A stretch of DNA of 64,000 nucleotides, taken from positions 40,117 to 104,116 of the forward strand of contig CAMHJX010000012.1 in assembly GCA_946185535.1 (NCBI GenBank). Reading direction: 5' to 3'. A model generated the notes under the pieces. It saw only the letters and a program-made list of their open reading frames with translations. It had not been told where the DNA came from and did not search any database. Position numbers and translations under genes: made by a program. Source of the stretch: an uncultured Bacteroidales bacterium. GTDB taxonomy: Bacteria > Bacteroidota > Bacteroidia > Bacteroidales > F082. Shown here piece after piece: positions 24,460 through 33,357 of the stretch (within the stretch, counting starts at the first letter, position 1; every line of letters begins with the position of its first letter).

Positions 24460-24714
24460 TTATGCCAATTTGTTCGTGAACTTTGTCAGCTTCGACTTCA
24501 GGTTGGCGGCCTTGTTCTTGTGGATGATACCGCGCTTGGCGACCTTGTCGATAATGGAGTACAACTTCGGCAGCTGGCTCTCGGCAGCCGACTTGTCGGT
24601 CAAAGCCCTGAATTTCTTCATCTCGTTACGCATGTTCTTGGCGTAGTAACGATTGTGCAAACGTCTCTTTTCAGTCTGACGGATTCTCTTGATTGCATCT
24701 TTGTGATTTGCCAT
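24460..24714 (-). CDS. rpsT: 30S ribosomal protein S20 (bS20)
   Basis: 84 residues. Typical S20: MANHKDAIKRIRQTEKRRLH at the N-terminus, then LPKLYSIIDKVAKRGIIHKN and a Lys-rich end (NLKSKLTKFTNKLA). Three-helix protein binding the bottom of 16S rRNA. Monocistronic, with its own promoter and terminator. Confidence 0.98.
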   Translation of the reverse strand: MANHKDAIKRIRQTEKRRLHNRYYAKNMRNEMKKFRALTDKSAAESQLPKLYSIIDKVAKRGIIHKNKAANLKSKLTKFTNKLA

Positions 24715-24759
24715 ATCTCTTATTCCTTATGCTTGTTTATTTCCTTTTATTTTGGGTTG

Positions 24760-24793
24760 CAAAATTACAACTTTTTCTCGAAACCCCATCCAA
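24760..24793 (-). promoter_or_regulatory. Bacteroidota-type promoter of rpsT
   Basis: Minus strand: TTG (24793-24791), 23-nt spacer, TAATTTTG (24767-24760), 45 nt before the ATG. Confidence 0.75.
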
Positions 24794-24820
24794 AAAGATG
24801 AAATTTTTTCTTTTTATTAT

Positions 24821-26116
24821 TTAATTTATTGGTTCACAGCTAAATGACATCTTTTCTTCGTTGTCGCGTCGAAGGATTTCAGTCAGCATTATATTAATAA
24901 AGGTGTTCTTTTCGACCATACAATTGTTGAGGATGACGGGAATGTAGTTCTCGCCATAGCCGCGTGCGACGCCTTTGCTGTCAATGCGCTCGATGAGCAT
25001 GCGTTGTATTTTGCCTTGCATGGTATCGAAATACTTGTTCTTGTTTTCCAACGAAATCTGCCGCATCACCTCGCTGCGTTCCGTCTTGACCTTTTCTGGA
25101 ACTTGATCAGGCATGACAGCGGCTTTTGTGCCTGTGCGAACCGAGTATTTGAAAGTGTGAATGTGGCTGAATCCGATTTCTCTCGCGAAGTCGCAGCTTT
25201 CCTTGAAAGTCTGTTCTGTCTCGCCGGGGAAGCCCACAATGATGTCGGTGGTGAGGTTGAAGTCGGGTCGGAACGCTTTGATGCGTTGGCACATATCGCG
25301 GAACTGGTCGACGGTGTAGAAGCGGTGCATCCGTTTCAGGGTGTCGTCGGAGCCGCTTTGCAAACAGATGTGCATGTGGGGCGCTAGCTTTTCGTGTTGG
25401 AAGAGCTGCAAAAAACGGTCGCTGAACTGGTCGGGTTCGATGGAGGAGACGCGCACGCGGAAGTCACCGTCGATATTGAGGATGTTTTCTACCAGTTGCT
25501 CAAAGTTGGTGCTTTCTGATTGGTAGCGACCCATATTGACCCCTGTCAGCACGACTTCCTTGAAGCCGTGGGCAACTATTTTCCGTACATTGTCATAGAT
25601 GTCCTTGGCGGGACGACTCGTTGCTCTTCCTCGCACCATGGGAATGATGCAGTAGGAGCAGAAGTTGTTGCAGCCGTCATGGATTTTGATGAGGCTGCGG
25701 GTGTGGAAGGTGTCGAAGGCGGGTTGGTAGCTGAACAGGTCGCGGTCGTAACCTTCAGGGTCGCTGTGGCCAGTTTTGAAATGCTCGTCGATGATGTCAA
25801 ACAGGGCGACTTTGCGTTCGTTGTCGATGACATAGTCCGCAATGCCAGACCTAAGCAATTCCTCTTTCCTGTGGTTGACCATGCAGCCTGTGACGGCAAT
25901 CAATGCCTCGGGGTGCTTCCGCCTTATCTGATGGATGGCTTGACGGCATTTTTGGTCGCTTGTGTTGGTGACGGTGCAGGTGTTCACGACAAAGACATCC
26001 GCATCGGCATCGCTGTCGGCAATGTCGTAGCCCGCCGCCTTGAAGCGCGATGCCAAGGCATCGGTTTCATAGAGGTTGACACGGCAACCTAGGGTTTTGA
26101 AGGCGATTTTTGTCAT
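24821..26116 (-). CDS. mtaB: tRNA N6-threonylcarbamoyladenosine(37) methylthiotransferase
   Basis: 431 residues. MTTase architecture: UPF0004 domain (FKTLGCRVNLYETDAL, NTCTVTNTSDQKCRQ, VTGCMVN carrying the three Cys of the auxiliary cluster), then radical SAM domain with CNNFCSYCIIPMVRGR (CxxxCxxC). The short MTTase linker and the TNTSDQKCRQAI motif indicate MtaB rather than MiaB. It converts t6A37 to ms2t6A37 in ANN-decoding tRNAs. The TRAM region is short. Confidence 0.93.
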   Translation of the reverse strand: MTKIAFKTLGCRVNLYETDALASRFKAAGYDIADSDADADVFVVNTCTVTNTSDQKCRQAIHQIRRKHPEALIAVTGCMVNHRKEELLRSGIADYVIDNERKVALFDIIDEHFKTGHSDPEGYDRDLFSYQPAFDTFHTRSLIKIHDGCNNFCSYCIIPMVRGRATSRPAKDIYDNVRKIVAHGFKEVVLTGVNMGRYQSESTNFEQLVENILNIDGDFRVRVSSIEPDQFSDRFLQLFQHEKLAPHMHICLQSGSDDTLKRMHRFYTVDQFRDMCQRIKAFRPDFNLTTDIIVGFPGETEQTFKESCDFAREIGFSHIHTFKYSVRTGTKAAVMPDQVPEKVKTERSEVMRQISLENKNKYFDTMQGKIQRMLIERIDSKGVARGYGENYIPVILNNCMVEKNTFINIMLTEILRRDNEEKMSFSCEPIN

Positions 26117-26135
26117 TTCGGCTTTTTTCAGCCCA

Positions 26136-26143
26136 CAAAATTA
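26136..26143 (-). promoter_or_regulatory. -7 box of mtaB
   Basis: TAATTTTG on the minus strand, 19 nt before the ATG; a TTTG at 26157-26154 is too close to be the -33 element. Confidence 0.6.
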
Positions 26144-26530
26144 CAACTTTTTCCAAATTTTTCTTTTTTCGAGTTCCATTCCAATATTTTTTCGTTTCTT
26201 TGCCTTACCGAACGCGAATAATGCGTCTGGCAAACATAATGGAAAGACGTTGAACTGATGTTTATCTGTGACACATTGAACCTCCCAAATCCAATTCTCT
26301 CACACGGTAAAACAATGTTTGGCGTTCATGTTTTTGCATATACCCTGTGTAAGTATATCCGAATGGCATGGGCATCGGCATTGTTTATCCTTGAGAGATT
26401 GGCAATGCGAGAGCCTAATGTGGGATAAGCAAGGTTTTGACTCCCGCGCTTTTTCTTTTGTGTTTCTGAAAATGACTTTATGAAAACCTTGGCGCAGAGA
26501 GTCCGTCGGAAAACTAGAAAACGAAGTAAA
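26144..26530. other. 387-nt intergenic stretch before the LRR gene
   Basis: A+T-rich, with no convincing gene. A weak -7-like box (TTTCTTTG, 26195-26202) could start the LRR transcript, which would give a long leader of more than 300 nt. Short open frames on both strands look like chance. Nothing else is recognised. Confidence 0.5.
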
Positions 26531-28795
26531 ATGAAGGCTTTCAGACATTTTGTTCTTGCAGCCTTGCTGCTGATGACTACCGCCACCGTTTGGGCATATA
26601 GTTTTGTGGTGGATGGTATTTACTACACTATCCAGAGCAACATTCCACCGTACGAGGTTGGGGTTTCCCCAGGAGTAAATCCTTATGTAGGCGATATGGT
26701 GATTCCTCAAGCCGTGACATATTCTGGAATAACCTATGCGGTGACAGACATTGAGCCGGGGGCGTTCACTAATTGTACTGCTCTGACTTCCGTTGACATT
26801 CCGAATTCTGTGATAAGTATTGGGAGATTGGCGTTCGTTAATTGTACTGCTCTGACTTCCGTCGACATTCCAAATTCTGTGATAAATATTGGGGAGGGGG
26901 CGTTTGATTACTGTACAGGCCTGACTTCTGTCACTATCTCCAATTCTGTGACTATCATTGGGAGATATGCATTCGCTGACTGCATAAGTCTGATTTCCAT
27001 TGACATTCCGAATTCTGTGATAAGTATGGGGGAGGCGGTGTTTTCTGGCTGTACAGGCTTGACTTCTGTCAGTATTGGCAATTCTGTGACGAGTATAGGC
27101 GAGGATGCTTTCTATGATTGCAGCAGTTTGATTTCTGTCAGCATCGGCAATCCTGTGGAGAGTATTGGGGATCGTGCGTTCTTTGGCTGCATAAGTCTGA
27201 TTTCCATTGACATTCCGAATTCTGTGGAGAGTATTGGGGATCGTGCGTTTTATGGCTGCATAAGTCTGATTTCCATTGACATTCCGAATTCTGTGATAAG
27301 TATGGGGGAGGGTGCATTTTATGGTTGTACAGGCTTGACTTATGTCAGAATCGGCAATTCTGTGGAGAGTATTGGGGAGGAAGCGTTCGTTAACTGTATA
27401 GGCCTGATTTCTGTCACTATCCCCAATTCTGTGACTATCATTGGGAGGTCGGCGTTCTATGGTTGTACTGCTCTGACCTCTGTCACCATCGGCAATTCTG
27501 TGGAGAGCATTGGGGAGGCGGCGTTCTATGTCTGCATGAGTCTGATTTCCATTGACATTCCGAATTCTGTGACGATTGTCGGAGACTATGCATTTGATGG
27601 CTGTGCGAGTCTGATTTCTGTCAGCATCGGCAATTCTGTAGAGAGCATTGGGGCGCAGGCGTTCTGTAACTGTGTAGGCCTGACTTCTGTCACTATCCCC
27701 AATTCTGTGACTATCATTGGGAGGTCGGCGTTCTATGGTTGTACTGCTCTGACCTCTGTCACCATCGGCAATTCTGTGGAGAATATTGAGCGTTTTGCAT
27801 TTTATGGCTGCACAAGCTTGACTTCTATCGATATTCCGAATTCAGTGATGACTATCGGAATGGCGGCATTCTATTGGTGCATTAACTTGACATCTGTCAG
27901 GATTGGAAATTCGGTGGAGAGTATTGGGGAAGGGGCATTCTATTATTGCACAGGCCTGACTTCCGTCACCATTCCTAATTCGGTGACATGCCTTGAGGAT
28001 GGGGCGTTTTATTTCTGTTCAGGCCTGACATCTGTCAGGATTGGAAATTCGGTGGAGAGCATTGGAGAGTGGGTTTTCTCAGGTTGCACAGGCCTGACTT
28101 CTGTTGCTATTCCTAATTCTGTGACGAGCATTGGAAACTATGCGTTTTTTGACTGTAACAGCCTGACTTCCGTCACGGTCAAGGCAACTATGCCTCCAAG
28201 CATAGGAGATAGTCTTGTGTTTAATGGCCATGATATTCCACTCTTTGTACCCTGTGACAATGGTGAGGCTTATCAAAACTCGTCATGGTCACAATACTTT
28301 AGTTCCATTTTTGATGATGCATTTCCTTACGATTTGTACGTATCCTCAAACGATGAAAGCTTGGGCATCGTAAGCGTCATCCGACAGCCCGATTGCGAGA
28401 ACAATGAAGCTACGGTACTGGCCGAGCCGATTGGAGGACAGAATTTCGAGTATTGGATGATAAATGGTGAGGTAGTGTCAACGGACAATCCCTATAATAT
28501 TGTTGTGGATGACAATATGGAATTGATAGGTTGGTTCGGAATCGTGGGCGTGGAGGAGGAAGAAATCTGCAACATTATGCTGTCACCCAACCCCGCTCAA
28601 AATAGGGTGAGGATAGAATGTGAAGGGATGCGGCAGATGGAGCTTTGCAACGTGGAAGGAAGAATTGTGGTCAGGCATGGGAATTTGCACGATGTTTATG
28701 AATTGGATCTGTCAAGCTTTACCAAAGGAGTTTACTTTGTGCGTATCCGAATGGAGAATGGACTTGTGGTCACCAAGAAGTTGGTGAAGGGTTAA
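26531..28795 (+). CDS. BspA-like leucine-rich-repeat surface protein with T9SS domain
   Basis: 754 residues from the ATG at 26531, chosen because MKAFRHFVLAALLLMTTATV is a good signal peptide; the longer in-frame start adds a basic segment. About 20 tandem LRR_5 (BspA/TpLRR) units of 23 residues span about residues 75-560, with the pattern IPNSVxxIGxxAFxxCxxLTSV. A divergent InlB-B-like region follows (about 610-670, ending NMELIGWFG), then a sorting domain (LSPNPAQNRVRI, GVYFVRIRM, VTKKLVKG). LRR_5 proteins mediate adhesion to host or bacterial surfaces. Codons are less G+C-rich than in neighbours and the DNA repeats are strong. Confidence 0.88.
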   Translation: MKAFRHFVLAALLLMTTATVWAYSFVVDGIYYTIQSNIPPYEVGVSPGVNPYVGDMVIPQAVTYSGITYAVTDIEPGAFTNCTALTSVDIPNSVISIGRLAFVNCTALTSVDIPNSVINIGEGAFDYCTGLTSVTISNSVTIIGRYAFADCISLISIDIPNSVISMGEAVFSGCTGLTSVSIGNSVTSIGEDAFYDCSSLISVSIGNPVESIGDRAFFGCISLISIDIPNSVESIGDRAFYGCISLISIDIPNSVISMGEGAFYGCTGLTYVRIGNSVESIGEEAFVNCIGLISVTIPNSVTIIGRSAFYGCTALTSVTIGNSVESIGEAAFYVCMSLISIDIPNSVTIVGDYAFDGCASLISVSIGNSVESIGAQAFCNCVGLTSVTIPNSVTIIGRSAFYGCTALTSVTIGNSVENIERFAFYGCTSLTSIDIPNSVMTIGMAAFYWCINLTSVRIGNSVESIGEGAFYYCTGLTSVTIPNSVTCLEDGAFYFCSGLTSVRIGNSVESIGEWVFSGCTGLTSVAIPNSVTSIGNYAFFDCNSLTSVTVKATMPPSIGDSLVFNGHDIPLFVPCDNGEAYQNSSWSQYFSSIFDDAFPYDLYVSSNDESLGIVSVIRQPDCENNEATVLAEPIGGQNFEYWMINGEVVSTDNPYNIVVDDNMELIGWFGIVGVEEEEICNIMLSPNPAQNRVRIECEGMRQMELCNVEGRIVVRHGNLHDVYELDLSSFTKGVYFVRIRMENGLVVTKKLVKG
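26760..28180 (+). repeat. Tandem LRR-coding DNA repeat
   Basis: About 20 units of 69 bp inside the LRR gene. Some units are nearly identical, for example the stretches around 27420-27500 and 27690-27780 share a long exact run. This suggests recent unit duplication or conversion. Confidence 0.85.
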
Positions 28796-28806
28796 GGATT
28801 GTGATA

Positions 28807-28912
28807 GAGGGTGACCAAAAAGTCTTTTTCCTCCTTCTCGTATTCGGAGGGGGTACGAGACTGTCGTCAAATATGATTCTCAGACGGGGTCTTGGACTTT
28901 TTGGTCACCCTC
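28807..28912. mobile_element. 106-bp MITE-like element with 18-bp terminal inverted repeats
   Basis: GAGGGTGACCAAAAAGTC (28807-28824) is exactly repeated in inverted orientation at 28895-28912. The inside holds a second hairpin (TCTCGTA/TACGAGA, 28837-28861 region) and no open frame. It lies between the convergent LRR and miaB genes and could also serve as a bidirectional terminator. No clear target-site duplication was seen. Confidence 0.6.
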
Positions 28913-28951
28913 ATCTTTCTAATCGAAAAAGGAATGGGAGTGCGGTCCTTC

Positions 28952-30334
28952 TTATACCAGTTCTCCTTCAATAGATAGCGGCGAAGCCGAAGTCACCTTT
29001 ACGTTTACAATCTGCCCAATAAGGCTAGTGTCTCTTGACGCGAAGCGGATGACAATCTTACCTTCTGTATGGCCTGTGAGGTAGCCGTTTTTGCGGTCAT
29101 GGCTCTCCACCAGCATCTTGACGGTCTTCCCGATGAGGCCTTGGTTGTAAACGAGGCTGTGTTTCATCAGCTCTTCGGTGAGACGGTGGTAACGCTCGCG
29201 CTTCACCTCCTTCGGCACATCGTCATCCCATTCCGAGGCCACGGCACCGGGACGCACGCTGTACTGGGCGATGAACGCCATATTGTACTTGAATTCCTCC
29301 ATGGCCTTGCGTGTGTTTTCAAACTCCTCTTCGGTTTCATGGGTGAAGCCCACGATGATGTCAGTGAAGATGGTTGCCGTCGGCAGTTTCTCGCGGATGG
29401 TCTGGATGATATGTCTATAGGTGGCCAAGTCGTGGTGGCGGTTCATGCGCTGCAGCATGTTCTCGTCGCCACTCTGGATGGGGATGTGGATCTGCTTGCC
29501 GAGGCAGTCGTATTGTGCCATCACTTCGATGACATCATCCTTCATATCGCGAGGATGCGGTGCGGTGTAATATACCCAAAACTCCTTGCCGCTTTCCTTG
29601 CCGTATTCGCCCACGCGGCGTAGCAGTTCCGCAAAGTCAATCTCTTCGCCTTTCTTGTCGAGGCCGTAGGAGTTGACATTCTGTCCCAACAAGGTGATGC
29701 TCTTGTAGCCTTTTTCAACGAGGTCTTTCAACTCAGCCAAAATCTCTTCCGACGGACGCGACACCTCGCGGCCACGGGTGTAAGGCACGGCACAGTAGGT
29801 GCAGAACTTGTTACAGCCGTTCTGGATTGGGATGAAGGCCTCGAAAGTGGAGGTCTGTGTCGGCGTGATGGCCCAAAACTTGTCCATATTGGCCGAAGGA
29901 TTGATCTTGTCATCCTTATGAAACAGGGGAGCCAATGGTTTAACAACAGGTTGGTATTCAATCTCTTCTCCAAATTTCAATGAGGCAGGCGTGACGATGC
30001 CGTATTGGCGGATCATCTCAGGCAGATTGGGCAACTCGTTCATGGCAAAGACCAGGTCGAAGAGCTTGAGGAAACGCAGACGGTCGGCGGGCAGGATGCA
30101 GCCCGACACGAAAGTGATGACGTTCTGGCGGTTCTTCATGGCATTCCATTTCTCGATGCGGCCATACACTTTGTCGATGCCTTTTTGGCGCACTGAGCAG
30201 GCAATGATTCCGAGAATAGTAGCTTCATCTTCGTTTTCGGTTTGGACGAAGCCCATGCCGTTGAGTACCGTGCGGACGCGCTCCGTGTCGCTCAAATTCA
30301 TCTGGCAGCCTAGGGGGAGAAGAAAGTATTTCAT
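28952..30334 (-). CDS. miaB: tRNA-2-methylthio-N6-dimethylallyladenosine synthase
   Basis: 460 residues. UPF0004 domain starting MKYFLLPLGCQMNLSDTERV with further cluster Cys in IIACSVRQKG and VSGCILP; radical SAM motif CNKFCTYCAVPYTRGREVSR; then IVGFTHETEEEFENT and a C-terminal TRAM domain (GKTVKMLVE, GHTEGKIVIRF). Adds the methylthio group to i6A37 in UNN-decoding tRNAs. The leader between its promoter and ATG (about 125 nt) contains two repeat elements. Confidence 0.93.
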   Translation of the reverse strand: MKYFLLPLGCQMNLSDTERVRTVLNGMGFVQTENEDEATILGIIACSVRQKGIDKVYGRIEKWNAMKNRQNVITFVSGCILPADRLRFLKLFDLVFAMNELPNLPEMIRQYGIVTPASLKFGEEIEYQPVVKPLAPLFHKDDKINPSANMDKFWAITPTQTSTFEAFIPIQNGCNKFCTYCAVPYTRGREVSRPSEEILAELKDLVEKGYKSITLLGQNVNSYGLDKKGEEIDFAELLRRVGEYGKESGKEFWVYYTAPHPRDMKDDVIEVMAQYDCLGKQIHIPIQSGDENMLQRMNRHHDLATYRHIIQTIREKLPTATIFTDIIVGFTHETEEEFENTRKAMEEFKYNMAFIAQYSVRPGAVASEWDDDVPKEVKRERYHRLTEELMKHSLVYNQGLIGKTVKMLVESHDRKNGYLTGHTEGKIVIRFASRDTSLIGQIVNVKVTSASPLSIEGELV

Positions 30335-30370
30335 TCAGTTATCAGTTGATAGTTATCAGTTGTTCAGTTA
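30334..30370. repeat. Iterated-word repeat in the miaB leader
   Basis: Overlapping copies of ATCAGTT and its variants, 1-37 nt upstream of the miaB ATG. Similar in style to the family B arms. Confidence 0.5.
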
Positions 30371-30381
30371 AAGCAGGTTGC

Positions 30382-30435
30382 TGAGCCTGTCGAAGCACCG
30401 TCATATTATCAGTCGGCCCTTCGATGGGCTCAGGG
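30382..30435. repeat. Inverted pair of the palindromic repeat also found in mvaD and wecB
   Basis: TGAGCCTGTCGAAG (30382-30395) and CCCTTCGATGGGCTCAGGG (30417-30435) face each other and could form a stem in the miaB leader. The second copy with its flanks matches the mvaD insertion over about 35 bp. Confidence 0.75.
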
Positions 30436-30459
30436 ACCTTGATTTTACGAATCGGGCTG

Positions 30460-30467
30460 CAAAAATA
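30460..30467 (-). promoter_or_regulatory. -7 box of miaB
   Basis: TATTTTTG on the minus strand; a TTG lies 23 nt upstream of it (30493-30491), inside the end of lplA. Confidence 0.6.
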
Positions 30468-30478
30468 CGCTTTTTTGT

Positions 30479-31444
30479 TCAGCCGTAAACCAAGTTGACT
30501 ATGTCTTGAAGGATTTCGTTATCGGAATCATGCTTGGGTGCGGTTTTAGTCGAGGCACCATGTAGCAATTGCTCGGCCTGTTGGATGGTCTCTGGTTCAA
30601 GGCAATCCGAGGCGATTTGGATGTCTTTGATGATGGCATTGGCCTCGTCAACTTGCAGCGATATTTCCACTCCGCCCCAGGGGAAACGGTCTTTTTTGGT
30701 GGTCTTGAACTGCTCCCAGCGACCGAAAAGGAAGTCGTCTGATGCGATGTGCTCTCTGATGGCTTGCACTTCGCTGTTATTAATAAAGGTGTCGAAGTCT
30801 AATACTTCTGCCTTGCCATCATAAACCTTTTCAAAGGAGGCAATCAAAGGTTGCTTGATGTTCTCGGAGGTCAGCTCGGGAACGAGTTCGCTGAGGTTGA
30901 TGACCCTTGAAGCCACACTTTTTACACCGTTTTTCAAGAGTTTGGCCTTGTCGACGATGAGATAACGCTGCATCATCGTGCCATCGGTCTTGATGAGGAT
31001 AGTGCCGTGGTGCAGATGGTTCAATTGACCTTTCGCAAAGGCGTTACCGCTGAATTTGCGTCCTTCGCAAGTGAGGTCGTTGCGTCCAGAGATTTCGGTT
31101 TGTATGCCGTAGGAGAGGAGCGCTTCTTGAATCACGGAGAGTTGTTTCTTCACATCATACAGCTTTTTGTCGGCAATGAAGGAGAAGTTGATGTTGCCCA
31201 AGTCGTGATAGACAGCTCCGCCGCCTGTACCGCGTCGCATGAGATGTCCGCCTTCGTCGAGCAAAAGCTTTACATTGCATTCCGCGTATGGGTTCTGGTT
31301 GTATCCGATGACTACGGTCTGCTGGTTTTTCCAAAGGTACATAGTAACGACACCTTCCTCTTGGCACTCGGTGAGGTATTGCTCGACGGCGCGGTTGAGG
31401 AAGGGGTCGTACTGCGGGCTGATGATAACTTGTAGCCTGCTCAT
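30479..31444 (-). CDS. lplA: Lipoate-protein ligase A
   Basis: 321 residues. The BPL/LplA catalytic domain is clear: NPYAECN, then RRGTGGGAVYHDLGNINFSF with the lipoyl-AMP loop, and GRNDLTCEGRKFSGNAF. A C-terminal accessory domain follows (about 245-321). It activates lipoate with ATP and attaches it to the lipoyl domains of 2-oxo-acid dehydrogenases or GcvH. The lpdA gene, encoding the E3 subunit of the same complexes, is about 29 kb away. It starts 17 nt after the T9SS gene upstream, so it may be cotranscribed with it. Confidence 0.92.
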   Translation of the reverse strand: MSRLQVIISPQYDPFLNRAVEQYLTECQEEGVVTMYLWKNQQTVVIGYNQNPYAECNVKLLLDEGGHLMRRGTGGGAVYHDLGNINFSFIADKKLYDVKKQLSVIQEALLSYGIQTEISGRNDLTCEGRKFSGNAFAKGQLNHLHHGTILIKTDGTMMQRYLIVDKAKLLKNGVKSVASRVINLSELVPELTSENIKQPLIASFEKVYDGKAEVLDFDTFINNSEVQAIREHIASDDFLFGRWEQFKTTKKDRFPWGGVEISLQVDEANAIIKDIQIASDCLEPETIQQAEQLLHGASTKTAPKHDSDNEILQDIVNLVYG

Positions 31445-31461
31445 AATGTATGTGTTACGGC

Positions 31462-33333
31462 TTATTTCTTGTCGATAATCACTTTTTGGCAGACCAAACG
31501 GCCGTCTTCTGTCAAGCCTTGGAGGATGTAGACGCCAGTGTTCAGTTCCTTCATGTCATTGACCATAATGCGCTGGCCTGTCATGTTGTAAACACTCAAC
31601 ACATTGACGATTCTGCTATCGGTATTTTCCTCAATTCCAGTGACTTCGATATAGACATGGTTCTCTCCTTCGGGCGTAAGGGCAAAGTCGGATTCGCAGT
31701 CTTCGTAGACGGCGGTGAGTTGGTATGTATAGGCTCCAATGCCACTTTCGTCGAAATAAGTGGTGGCATCGGCTTCTACTTCAATGATGACCTCGTCCTT
31801 GTAGATTTCGCTGTAACGATAGAGGTTATAATGCAGCGGTTGTGTATCGGGGGCTATCCAACTGATTTGCACACCATAAAGTTGCTCCTCCATATCGTAG
31901 ACATAGTCGCCTTCAAGGTTCTCAGGCGGGAGGCAAGTCAGGACAGGCTCGATGGGACCCATGTTGCCGTCGGGACCGATGTTTTGGCCGTAAAGTCCAC
32001 CGTTGCTGCTGTTCACCCATGCCACTATATTTTGTCCCATGTGGAAGCCGGCGCTGTTTTCGCAAACGGTTCTTCTGTAGGAGGTTGAATTCAATGTTTT
32101 GGACCATAGTTGATTGCCGTTCATATCTACGCCCATCGCCTCGACCGTGGTGAAGTAGGAGTTACTGGGACTGCTTTTCGTGTAAATCACGCTGAAACCG
32201 CTGCCGTCCTCAAAAGCATCGACCATGATGTCGGCATAGGAGACGCCTACATAATCGGCCAACAGGATGCCTTCTCCCCAAACTCTTTCGCCCGTGGCGG
32301 TGATGCGGTTGACATAAAGTCTTGACTGGCTTTGCGTCGAGGCATCGGTCTGCTCGTATGCTACAATGAGGTCGTGGCTGACGGGGTCGACAGTGCCGTA
32401 GGCGTAACCATAGTAGTTCATCGGGTCGGTGGAATGCACCGATATGCCGTTCTGGTCGTTGATGGTGGAAAAACCTATCTCATTGAAATGAAAAACATAA
32501 GTGTTGAAGGCTCCTCCGATGCCAGGATGCCAAATGTAGGCATATCCGCCGCCCATGCCATCAGCAATAGCCTTATGGATATAGGTGGATTGGAAAGTCT
32601 GAGAAGACATGAGGAGTTGGTCGGGGCTGATGATGCCACCCTCTGGCGTGACAGCGACGACATAAAGCTCCTTGTCGGTATAAAAACCAGAGCCCACTTT
32701 TTCGTAGGTGAGTAGCACATTGTTGTCGAGGCTCAAAGTGAGTTGGCCGTACATGCATTTGTATCCGCCGCTGTCACTGATGGTGGTGGTGGGTCCTAAA
32801 GTGCCATCGGCATCAACATATTGCAGATAAAGGTTTGAGTAGTCAAAGCCTAAGGCCCAGAAACCGCCATCATCGCCAGCAGTCAATTCGGCGCGCGAAA
32901 AGCCAAGGCCACCAAAAAGTTGCAAGCCTTGTTCTCCCCAAACGAAATTGCCGTCAGGATCAATCTTCACAGCGTATGTGAAGCCGTCGTAAGTGGCAAA
33001 ACAACTCACCACGCAGCCATCGGTGGTGGTAGTCATGGCGACACCTTCCGACATCGACGAGAATTCATGTCCGCCGATATGGATGCCGTCGTCGCCCCAT
33101 TGAGGCACACCTTCAAAATTAAGGCGCTGCAAGGTGGGTGACCAACCATTGGAGGCTGATCCTTCCCATTGAACGTAAGTGTCACCAGTGTTTGTGTTGG
33201 TGGAGAGATAGACTTCGCCGTCGTTGTTACCGCAGTTGGCGATGAAGGTGTTGGCTGCTGGGTCATCGACCCATTGGGCATGCAGTGCTGTGAAAGCAAA
33301 TAAGCCTGCTAAGAATAATATAAGTTTTTTCAT
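31462..33333 (-). CDS. T9SS-associated secreted protein, second of a tandem pair
   Basis: 623 residues. Signal peptide 1-19 (ending ALHAQ). The body is a repeating beta sequence with many WxDDG- and QWGDDGIHI-type motifs that suggest a beta-propeller (about 20-440). It is followed by a fibronectin-III-like domain (about 470-555; VQISWIAPDTQPLHYNLYR) and a short C-terminal sorting domain (VLSVYNMTGQRIMV, NTGVYILQGL, VCQKVIIDKK). It is homologous along its whole length to the gene 24 nt upstream. The ligand is unknown. Confidence 0.8.
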   Translation of the reverse strand: MKKLILFLAGLFAFTALHAQWVDDPAANTFIANCGNNDGEVYLSTNTNTGDTYVQWEGSASNGWSPTLQRLNFEGVPQWGDDGIHIGGHEFSSMSEGVAMTTTTDGCVVSCFATYDGFTYAVKIDPDGNFVWGEQGLQLFGGLGFSRAELTAGDDGGFWALGFDYSNLYLQYVDADGTLGPTTTISDSGGYKCMYGQLTLSLDNNVLLTYEKVGSGFYTDKELYVVAVTPEGGIISPDQLLMSSQTFQSTYIHKAIADGMGGGYAYIWHPGIGGAFNTYVFHFNEIGFSTINDQNGISVHSTDPMNYYGYAYGTVDPVSHDLIVAYEQTDASTQSQSRLYVNRITATGERVWGEGILLADYVGVSYADIMVDAFEDGSGFSVIYTKSSPSNSYFTTVEAMGVDMNGNQLWSKTLNSTSYRRTVCENSAGFHMGQNIVAWVNSSNGGLYGQNIGPDGNMGPIEPVLTCLPPENLEGDYVYDMEEQLYGVQISWIAPDTQPLHYNLYRYSEIYKDEVIIEVEADATTYFDESGIGAYTYQLTAVYEDCESDFALTPEGENHVYIEVTGIEENTDSRIVNVLSVYNMTGQRIMVNDMKELNTGVYILQGLTEDGRLVCQKVIIDKK

Positions 33334-33357
33334 GATGATATGTTTTTTAGATTTCTT

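Noticed and set aside
26300-26710. 136-codon minus-strand frame before the LRR gene
   Set aside because: It runs antisense into the LRR gene and has no recognisable protein features or start signals.
26760-28180. Regular repeats as a possible CRISPR or minisatellite
   Set aside because: They are in frame and encode LRR_5 units.
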